The notes beneath the pieces were generated by a model. The model did no database searches. It saw only the letters and a program-made list of their open reading frames with translations, and was not told where the DNA came from. The position numbers and the translations under genes were made by a program. 40,107 nucleotides of DNA. Source: Sulfobacillus sp. (GTDB lineage: Bacteria; Bacillota; Sulfobacillia; Sulfobacillales; Sulfobacillaceae). This document shows positions 34,307-40,107 of this stretch, in pieces (position 1 is the first letter of the stretch; the number at the start of each line of letters is the position of its first letter). The stretch is taken from assembly GCA_027309085.1 (NCBI GenBank), contig DAIDDL010000038.1, positions 1-40,107 of the forward strand. The letters run 5' to 3'.

Positions 34307-34888
34307 TTATTCCGGTAAGGATTCTTCTTCCTCCGCTGAGCCCTGGCCTGTGGATACTTTCACAAGACTAGCCCGGAGCACCTGTTCCCTCCACTGGAAA
34401 CCCTTGAGCAGCTCCTCCACAATAATGCCCTCCGGCTGCGCGCTGTCAACCTGCTGCACGGCCTCATGCACCCGCGGGTTAAAAGGCTCCCCCACTGTCA
34501 CAATCGGGGTCACTCCAAATCGGCTGAAAACCTCGTTGAAGCCTTTCAGAGTCATCTCCAATCCGGCCCTCCAAGACTGGGTCTCTTGGTTCTGCGGCAT
34601 GAATTTCAATGCCCGCTCCAGGTTGTCATACACGGGGAGAAAGTCCTTAAGGATAGCTCCCGTCACAAATCCCCGGAGTTCCTCCCGTTCCCGGTCCATC
34701 CGCCGCCGGAAATTGTCAAAGTCAGCCTGCAGGCGGATAAGCTGATCGTACCGGTCCTGTGCCACCTGCTGCCAGTCGGTCGCATCCTCCATGACACCCT
34801 CAGGAGGTGTCTGAGCGTCCTCAGCCGTAACATTGTCCTGCTCTGCCGGTTCGTCCTGACCGAAGTCGTTGTCACGGTCCTCTGCCAC
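34307..34888 (-). CDS. grpE: Nucleotide exchange factor GrpE
   Basis: Releases ADP from DnaK. The 193-residue protein has an acidic N-terminal tail (about 45 residues) and a long coiled-coil (QDRYDQLIRLQADFDNFRRRMDREREEL). The beta domain has NPRVHEAVQQVDS, EGIIVEELLKGFQWREQVLRASLVKVS. GTG 34888 is preferred because AAGGAGAGG ends about 8 nt upstream. An in-frame GTG at 34909 lies before that site. Its partner dnaK is not found next to it. Confidence 0.96.
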   Translation of the reverse strand: MAEDRDNDFGQDEPAEQDNVTAEDAQTPPEGVMEDATDWQQVAQDRYDQLIRLQADFDNFRRRMDREREELRGFVTGAILKDFLPVYDNLERALKFMPQNQETQSWRAGLEMTLKGFNEVFSRFGVTPIVTVGEPFNPRVHEAVQQVDSAQPEGIIVEELLKGFQWREQVLRASLVKVSTGQGSAEEEESLPE

Positions 34889-34979
34889 TATTGATCCTCT
34901 CCTTCTCACATCACATCTTATGCCGCGCCCCGCGCACTTTCACCCGGGGCGCCAGAATCTTCAAATGCAGCGGCCCCGC

Positions 34980-35996
34980 TCAGGCCCACTTCAGCGCTTT
35001 CGACAGTTCATCTGACACGACTTCCAGCACCGTCATCACATAAGCATACTGCATGCGCCGGGGCCCAACCACCATGACCCGCCCTACAACGGCCTCACCC
35101 ATCCGGTAGGTTGCGGTGACCACACTGCAGTCCTTGATATCTGCCACGGACGTTTCCGTCCCTATCAGCACCGTAACTCCCTGAGCCATGGGGCGGGTCT
35201 TGGCTATCTGCTCGACTGCCTTATCTTGCTCTAAAAATCCTAGCACCCGGCGCACCTTGTCAATGTCATTAAATTCCGGGTAGTTGAGAATGTTCAGAGG
35301 ACCCGCCACCGTCATGCGCTCATCCTCGCCTCCCCCGTGGCCAAGCCATCCTAGCGCTCTCTGCCACAGGGCCCAGTGCTGGCGCAAACTGGTCGAGAGG
35401 GGGTCGAGAATATAATTCTGCAAGTCGCGGATTGCCATGCCTGAGAATTCCCGGGAAAACTCCTGAGCAAGATCATTGAGTTGCGCCAAACTCAATTCAG
35501 AAGGAATCGACACGGTGCGGTTTTGCGTCAGGCCGTCTTCCGTGCGCATGATAAGGAGAGCGCTGTCCTTTCCCAGTCGGACAAACCGGAGGGCGGAGAA
35601 AATTCCCAGTTCCCAGGCCGGCGCTAGAACAATCGAAGGGTATCCTGTAATATCACTGACTAAGCGCGCGGTTTGGTGGACAAACCACTCCAACTCGCGA
35701 ATGCGGGACTGGTAAGTGGCCCGGATCCTCTCCAGCAAGTCATTTCCGATAGCGGGCCTGGCCATCAGCTCATCCACGTAAAAACGGTACCCTTTGTCCG
35801 ACGGAACGCGGCCCGCGGAAGTGTGCGGCTGCTCAAGAAATCCCCACTCTTCCAGATCCGCCATCTCATTGCGGATGGTGGCCGGACTGATTCCCAAATT
35901 GTACTTCCGGGCCAATGTTCTTGACCCGACTGGCTCAGCCGACAGAATATAGTCTTCCGTCAGCGCTTGCAAGATGCTCCGCTTTCTAGCGTCCAT
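34980..35996 (-). CDS. hrcA: Heat-inducible transcription repressor HrcA
   Basis: Represses class I heat-shock genes by binding CIRCE. The 338-residue protein has an N-terminal winged helix (MDARKRSILQALTEDYILSAEPVGSRTLARKYNLGISPATIRNEMADLEEWGFLEQPHTSAGRVPSDKGYRFYVD) and the GAF-like ligand/dimerisation domain. ATG 35996 is chosen, because GGGAGGTG is 6 nt upstream; GTG 36005 overlaps that site. A perfect CIRCE lies 22 nt before the start, so the operon is autoregulated. Confidence 0.97.
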   Translation of the reverse strand: MDARKRSILQALTEDYILSAEPVGSRTLARKYNLGISPATIRNEMADLEEWGFLEQPHTSAGRVPSDKGYRFYVDELMARPAIGNDLLERIRATYQSRIRELEWFVHQTARLVSDITGYPSIVLAPAWELGIFSALRFVRLGKDSALLIMRTEDGLTQNRTVSIPSELSLAQLNDLAQEFSREFSGMAIRDLQNYILDPLSTSLRQHWALWQRALGWLGHGGGEDERMTVAGPLNILNYPEFNDIDKVRRVLGFLEQDKAVEQIAKTRPMAQGVTVLIGTETSVADIKDCSVVTATYRMGEAVVGRVMVVGPRRMQYAYVMTVLEVVSDELSKALKWA

Positions 35997-36017
35997 GCTC
36001 TTCACCTCCCACCCGCA

Positions 36018-36044
36018 TTAGCACTCCCCTGTGGCGAGTGCTAA
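36018..36044 (-). promoter_or_regulatory. CIRCE operator
   Basis: TTAGCACTC, nine bases, GAGTGCTAA: an exact match to the HrcA-binding CIRCE inverted repeat. It lies between the hrcA promoter and start codon and makes hrcA-grpE-dnaJ a class I heat-shock operon. Confidence 0.97.
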
Positions 36045-36059
36045 TCTGTCCTAATAGCT

Positions 36060-36089
36060 AAAATAGCGTGAGGCTGCCGCCACTGTCAA
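36060..36089 (-). promoter_or_regulatory. Heat-shock operon promoter (sigma-A)
   Basis: Minus-strand TTGACA (36089-36084), 18 nt, TATTTT (36065-36060). The TGA inside the -35 hexamer is also the hemW stop codon. The CIRCE operator follows about 16 nt downstream, so HrcA would block the start of transcription. Confidence 0.75.
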
Positions 36090-37255
36090 GCACCCGTGGA
36101 GTCCCCTACGAATTCCCGAAACACATAGTTGGCCACATCCAAGCCGCGTGCCGACAGCCTGATCCGGTCACCCGCGCGCTCAATCAGCGCCTGTTGGTGC
36201 AGCTTGCGAAACGACGGCCCGAAATAGCCTTCCGGATTCACGCCGAACCGCGAGAAAAAGCGGGACCGGGACAAACCCTGCCGCTCTCTGAGTCCCAGCC
36301 ACAGGTACTCCCGCATTTCTTCTGGACGCGTAAGACGCTCTTCTCCCGCTTCGACCGGTTCGCCAGCCAGTGAGGCCTCAATATAGCGGCGGACGCCGCG
36401 GACATTCCACCAGCGCCGGCTGTGCCAGTAGCCATGGGCGCCCGCCCCCAAGGCCAGATAAGGGTTCATCGTCCAGTACAGGCGGTTATGGCGCGACCAG
36501 CGCCCGGGCCTGGCGTAATTCGATATTTCATACCGCTCGAATCCCGCCTGTGCCAGACGCTCCTGGCCGAAATCCGCCATGTCTGCAGTCAGGTCCGGCA
36601 CTGGCAGGGCCAGTTGCCCGCGTTTGATCTGCGTGGCCAGAGGAGTGCCCTCCTCCACTTGCAGCTGGTAGACGGATAAGTGGTCCGGCTCCAGCGCCAG
36701 CGCCTCATCCAGGGTTTCCCGCCATTCGTCCAGCGTCTGGCGCGGCAACCCGTAGATGAGGTCCAGACTGACGTTGGCAAACCCCGCCCGGCGGGCGCTG
36801 CGCACCGCATCCACGGCATCCTCCGCTGTGTGAATCCGGTTGAGCCGGGCCAGATGATGTTCCTGCCAGGCCTGGACTCCTAAGGACAAACGGTTGACGC
36901 CAGCTTGGCGGTAGGCTGCCAAACGCTCCATGCTGACGGTGCCGGGATTGGCTTCCATCGTCACTTCCAGGTCGCCAGCCAGCCTTACCCCCCGCCCGTA
37001 AACGGCCTCCAGCAGTCCCCCTATCTGAGCAGGCTCCACCAGCGAAGGCGTTCCCCCGCCAAAGAAAACAGAGACCAGTTCGCCTGCGGGCGTGTCGCTC
37101 ACGCGCTGCCATTCCCGTTCCAGTGCTTTCATATACAGCGCATGGTCCCTGTCATCCATTCCGGTCACCGTATTGAAGTCACAGTACGTGCACCGCGCCT
37201 GGCAAAATGGGATGTGGACATACAGGCCCCACTGGCCCAAATTCGGGTCAGTCAT
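36086..37255 (-). CDS. hemW: HemW (heme chaperone, radical SAM family; formerly coproporphyrinogen III oxidase-like)
   Basis: A 389-residue radical SAM protein of the HemN/HemW family with Cys18, Cys22, Cys25 in [51 protein letters not shown] and [15 protein letters not shown] follow, as does the HemW-typical [22 protein letters not shown] and a C-terminal winged-helix-like domain. HemW delivers heme rather than oxidising coproporphyrinogen. ATG 37255 overlaps the lepA stop (ATGA). lepA-hemW-hrcA is the usual Firmicutes order. Confidence 0.95.
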   Translation of the reverse strand: MTDPNLGQWGLYVHIPFCQARCTYCDFNTVTGMDDRDHALYMKALEREWQRVSDTPAGELVSVFFGGGTPSLVEPAQIGGLLEAVYGRGVRLAGDLEVTMEANPGTVSMERLAAYRQAGVNRLSLGVQAWQEHHLARLNRIHTAEDAVDAVRSARRAGFANVSLDLIYGLPRQTLDEWRETLDEALALEPDHLSVYQLQVEEGTPLATQIKRGQLALPVPDLTADMADFGQERLAQAGFERYEISNYARPGRWSRHNRLYWTMNPYLALGAGAHGYWHSRRWWNVRGVRRYIEASLAGEPVEAGEERLTRPEEMREYLWLGLRERQGLSRSRFFSRFGVNPEGYFGPSFRKLHQQALIERAGDRIRLSARGLDVANYVFREFVGDSTGA

Positions 37256-39048
37256 TTGTCCTCTACCCGCAAGATGGCCATAAAGGCCTCTTGCGGGATC
37301 TCCACGTTGCCCACCGACTTCATGCGCTTTTTGCCTTCCTTCTGTTTTTCCAGCAGCTTGCGCTTGCGGCTGATGTCGCCCCCGTAACACTTGGCCAGCA
37401 CGTCCTTGCGCATAGCCCGTACCGTCTCCCGGGAAATCACGCGCCCCCCAATGGATGCCTGCAGCGGCACTTCGAACAATTGGCGGGGAATCAGGTCGCG
37501 CAGCTTTTCCACCAGCATCCGGCCCCGGTGATAGGCTTTGTCCCGGTGGACAATCACCGAAAAGGCATCCACTACTTCCCCGTTGATGAGGATATCCAGG
37601 CGGACCAGGTCAGAGACGACGTACCCGCTCCACTGATAGTCGAATGACGCGTAGCCACGGGTGCGGCTCTTCAGCTGGTCAAAAAAATCGTACATAATTT
37701 CGCCCAGGGGCAGTTGGTAGCTCAGCATGGCGCGCTGGCTGTCGATATACGAGAGATCCTTGTAGACACCGCGCCGCTCCTGCGCCAATTCCATCACCGC
37801 GCCAATGTAGTCGCTGGGAGTGATGATGCTGGCACTCACCACCGGCTCTCGGATCTCCGCAATGTCGCCGGCCACCGGCAGCAAGGCGGGGTTGTCGACC
37901 CGGATTTCTTCTCCGCTGACCAGGCGCACCTGGTACACGACATTGGGAGCCGTGGTGATGAGGGAAATATTATATTCCCTTTCCAGACGTTCCTGGATGA
38001 CATCAAGATGAAGCAGTCCCAAGAAGCCAGCCCGAAAGCCAAATCCCAGCGCCGCCGAGGTTTCAGGCTCGAAGGTCAGGGCGGCGTCATTGAGCTGGAG
38101 CTTTTCCAGCGCTTCGCGCAGGCGCCCGTACTCATTGCTGTCCACAGGGTAAAGGCCCGAGAAGACCATCGACTGCGCTGGGCGGTAGCCCGGCAGCGAC
38201 TCAGCTGCCGGGTGCGAGGCCAGCGTCACGGTGTCGCCGACCCTGGTGTCCTGCACGGTTTTGATAGCCGCTGCAAAGAAACCAACTTCCCCGGTGGCCA
38301 ATTCCGGCACTGCGACGGGATGGGGGCGGAACATCCCAATTTCTGTCACATCGAATTCGGCGCCATTGGCCATGAAGCGCACGCGGTCCCCCACCCGCAG
38401 CGCGCCGTCTACCACCCGGATGTATACCAGCACCCCTTTGTAGGTGTCAAACCGGGAATCAAAAATTAGAGCGCGCAGGGGGCCTTCAGCTTGTCCCTGA
38501 GGCGCCGCGATGCGTGCCACCACGGCATCCAGAGCCTCCTCAATCCCGATACCCTGCTTAGCCGAGACCAAAATAGCCTCGCTGCCGTCCAGCCCGATCT
38601 CAAACAGCTCTTCGCGGACCCTCTCCGGGTCCGCGTTAGGCAGGTCAATCTTGTTGATCACCGGAATCACGGTCAGGTCATGCTCCATAGCCAGGTACAA
38701 ATTGGCCAGGGTCTGCGCCTCTACCCCCTGAGCCGCATCAATGACCAGCAGCGCCCCCTCGCAGGCCTGAAGGGCCCGGGACACTTCATAGGTAAAGTCG
38801 ACATGCCCAGGCGTATCGATCAGATTGAGTTCATAGTGCTGTCCCTCTCTCTCATAGTCGAGGCGCACAGCCTGGGCCTTGATCGTAATCCCCCGCTCCC
38901 GTTCCAAGTCCATCGAGTCGAGAACCTGAGGAGCCATTTCGCGCTTGGTCAGAGCGCCTGTCGTCTCAATGAGACGGTCCGCCAGCGTGCTCTTGCCGTG
39001 ATCAATATGAGCGATAATCGAGAAATTGCGGATATCCGACTGTTTCAC
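37252..39048 (-). CDS. lepA: Elongation factor 4 (LepA)
   Basis: Ribosome-bound translational GTPase. The 598-residue protein has G1 AHIDHGKST (13-21), [13 protein letters not shown]3 DTPGHVDF, G4 NKIDLPNAD, domain II, the LepA domain IV ([16 protein letters not shown]), and the family-specific C-terminal domain ending [23 protein letters not shown] 39048 is chosen since GGAGGG lies about 6 nt upstream; the frame is open to 39186 but has no family match there. Confidence 0.97.
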   Translation of the reverse strand: MKQSDIRNFSIIAHIDHGKSTLADRLIETTGALTKREMAPQVLDSMDLERERGITIKAQAVRLDYEREGQHYELNLIDTPGHVDFTYEVSRALQACEGALLVIDAAQGVEAQTLANLYLAMEHDLTVIPVINKIDLPNADPERVREELFEIGLDGSEAILVSAKQGIGIEEALDAVVARIAAPQGQAEGPLRALIFDSRFDTYKGVLVYIRVVDGALRVGDRVRFMANGAEFDVTEIGMFRPHPVAVPELATGEVGFFAAAIKTVQDTRVGDTVTLASHPAAESLPGYRPAQSMVFSGLYPVDSNEYGRLREALEKLQLNDAALTFEPETSAALGFGFRAGFLGLLHLDVIQERLEREYNISLITTAPNVVYQVRLVSGEEIRVDNPALLPVAGDIAEIREPVVSASIITPSDYIGAVMELAQERRGVYKDLSYIDSQRAMLSYQLPLGEIMYDFFDQLKSRTRGYASFDYQWSGYVVSDLVRLDILINGEVVDAFSVIVHRDKAYHRGRMLVEKLRDLIPRQLFEVPLQASIGGRVISRETVRAMRKDVLAKCYGGDISRKRKLLEKQKEGKKRMKSVGNVEIPQEAFMAILRVEDK

Positions 39049-39079
39049 ACTAGCCCTCCACCGTTCCGTCCGTATCCTT

Positions 39080-39085
39080 ATTATA
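39080..39085 (-). promoter_or_regulatory. -10 box of a candidate lepA promoter
   Basis: TATAAT on the minus strand, about 32 nt before the lepA start. The corresponding -35 (TTCATG, 18-nt spacer) is weak. Confidence 0.45.
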
Positions 39086-39246
39086 TTAACGATTTCCCGC
39101 CGCCATGAAAAGCCAGGCCCATAAAGACAGTTCTGAATCATGAGTGATGGAACCGTTGGCACGGGTGCGTTCGAGGGGATGACCAAGAAAATTTCGTTGC
39201 AAAAGGGGCTGAACCTCGCACAAGTCGTCGTGCGACCATAGCGTGA

Positions 39247-39899
39247 GAAGATCTCCCCCAGTCCGCCCGGTTATCGGGCTGGGGGAGATCTCCGGCTGTC
39301 GTCGCCTCCTGGCTGGAAGGACTCTGGTCCCTGCTGCCGCCTCTGTTGGAGCGGTTTGCCCGCTTACCGGATCCCCGGCGTCCCGGCAGCTGTCGTCATA
39401 AACTGTCGGTGCTACTGGTCTAACGGGCCCTTATTTGCCCTCTGTCGCCGGTATCATTGGGATTTTCTCATCGTGTTGAAGGATGGGAATCTCCCCGTCC
39501 TGCAGGCTGAGGCCCAAAAACTCAAAGGGCAGGAGCCCCATACGTACCGCACGGTGCACTGGGGCGATCGCACGCAACATTTCTGGTGGGTCAATGACAT
39601 CGTCTACGAGTGGACAAAGACCGGAGCTCGTCAGTCGCAGCACGTGACCCTCCATTACGTGCACTGTGACGAAACCTGGACCGATGCGCGCGCGGGACCA
39701 CACGACCCAGTGGGTGTGGGTCTCGGCGCGCCCCTTCACGCCGGCTAACGTGGCGGAACGGTGCAACCAGATGGCCTGTCATCGCTGGGATGTGGAAGAA
39801 CACATTTTAACGAAAAGCATCAAGGGTATCATTACTCAACTTTCTCAGGTAAAAACTGAGCCTTTTGCCTTGGGCTATGCCGCTTTGCGGGCTTTTTGA
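39247..39899 (+). pseudogene. Decayed DDE-type transposase
   Basis: Three pieces of one transposase in three frames. (1) 39247-39423: ASWLEGLWSLLPPLLERFARLPDPRRPGSCRHKLSVLLV then TAA, the usual transposase N-terminus with its DPRR motif. (2) About 39424-39720, other frame: NGPLFALCRRYHWDFLIVLKDG, then a WWVNDIVYEW region, part of the catalytic domain. (3) From about 39690 in the third frame: TTQWVWVSARPFTPANVAERCNQMACHRWDVEEHILTK, the C-terminal part with the HRWDVEE that carries the final acidic residue. Most of the middle, including the first catalytic Asp region, is deleted between pieces 1 and 2. Non-functional; insertion-sequence family not assigned. Confidence 0.75.
39249..39291. repeat. 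Long inverted repeat at the edge of the transposase remnant
   Basis: Arms of 13 perfect base pairs (39249-39261 and 39279-39291, AGATCTCCCCCAG and its complement) plus an inner CCCG/CGGG pairing. It separates lepA's upstream region from the transposase debris. It may be a terminator or part of the insertion-sequence end; no T tract follows. Confidence 0.6.
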
Positions 39900-40102
39900 T
39901 CGGGGCTTGACTTTTGGAGGCCGTCGATCCGGTCGCGGAGTGGGGCCGGGAGTTTTCGCAGAAACGCTTGATAGAGCGCCTCCACTTGGTCGGGTGTCAA
40001 ATCGAGAGTGTCGTGCAGCGCCGCCTCGAAGGCGGCCATGATCTGATCCCAGACGATGGCCCAGGTTAAATCGACCAGCTCATCCACCATGACAAAAAAC
40101 AA
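39875..40102 (-). CDS. Hypothetical protein at the window edge (possibly partial)
   Basis: At least 75 residues, acidic and probably helical: DELVDLTWAIVWDQIMAAFEAALHDTLDLTPDQVEALYQAFLRKLP, with a basic tail. The frame remains open to the right edge, so the true start may be outside; an internal ATG at 40090 (MVDELVDL) is another possibility. Not recognised. Its end overlaps the transposase debris, so it may belong to a mobile element. Confidence 0.35.
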   Translation of the reverse strand: MFFVMVDELVDLTWAIVWDQIMAAFEAALHDTLDLTPDQVEALYQAFLRKLPAPLRDRIDGLQKSSPDQKARKAA

Positions 40103-40107
40103 GGACC

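Noticed and set aside
1-40107. CRISPR arrays, tRNA or rRNA genes
   Set aside because: No regularly spaced direct repeats, no cloverleaf with GTTC-type arm, and no rRNA segments were recognised.

Overview
The window looks like chromosomal DNA from a moderately GC-rich, spore-forming member of the Firmicutes. A Sulfobacillus-type thermoacidophile is my best guess, but that is an inference from memory. The basis is the gene order: lepA-hemW-hrcA-grpE-dnaJ-prmA-rsmE-rpsU-yqeY and yqfC-yqfD-phoH-pgpH-ybeY-dgkA-(cnnm)-cdd-era-recO-glyQ-glyS-dnaG-sigA. This is the classic Bacillus/Clostridia yqe/yqf macro-cluster, and it includes the sporulation genes yqfC and yqfD. Almost all of 9.4-39.0 kb is transcribed from the minus strand. 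Start codons are often GTG or TTG, and many neighbours overlap by 1-26 nt (ATGA, GTGA, TTGA junctions).

Region by region. (1) 1-6.3 kb is an accessory, mostly plus-strand stretch: a class II aldolase gene broken by a one-base frameshift, folE, ppc, a divergent TPR protein, and a coupled pair made of a DsrE-family protein and a signal-less substrate-binding-like protein. (2) 6.3-9.4 kb holds about 640 nt without a convincing gene, a small DUF2508-like gene, and asnB, whose start is unusual. (3) 9.4-26.4 kb is the housekeeping block: sigA and dnaG; ppdK with its regulator ppsR; glyS/glyQ; recO; era; cdd; a CNNM/HlyC transporter; dgkA; ybeY; pgpH; phoH. (4) 26.4-31.5 kb has yqfD/yqfC, then two plus-strand genes that interrupt the minus-strand cluster (a radical SAM enzyme resembling MqnC/MqnE and an unrecognised partner), then a lipoprotein, yqeY, rpsU with a consensus sigma-A promoter, and a 49-residue two-CxxC protein. 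(5) 31.5-39.0 kb is the heat-shock and translation block: rsmE, prmA, dnaJ, grpE, hrcA with a perfect CIRCE operator, hemW, lepA. dnaK is absent from its usual place between grpE and dnaJ. (6) 39.2-40.1 kb holds a decayed DDE transposase and an edge-truncated unknown reading frame.

Working together: ppc with ppdK and the PPDK regulatory kinase/phosphatase form a C3/C4 (PEP-pyruvate-oxaloacetate) control node. sigA, dnaG, era, recO, ybeY, glyQS, rpsU, lepA, rsmE and prmA support replication, transcription, ribosome maturation and translation. hrcA, grpE and dnaJ form a CIRCE-controlled chaperone operon that must be completed by a DnaK encoded elsewhere. The best candidates for an undescribed system are the radical SAM plus partner cassette (28.0-29.5 kb) and the DsrE plus cytoplasmic ModA-like pair (5.1-6.3 kb).
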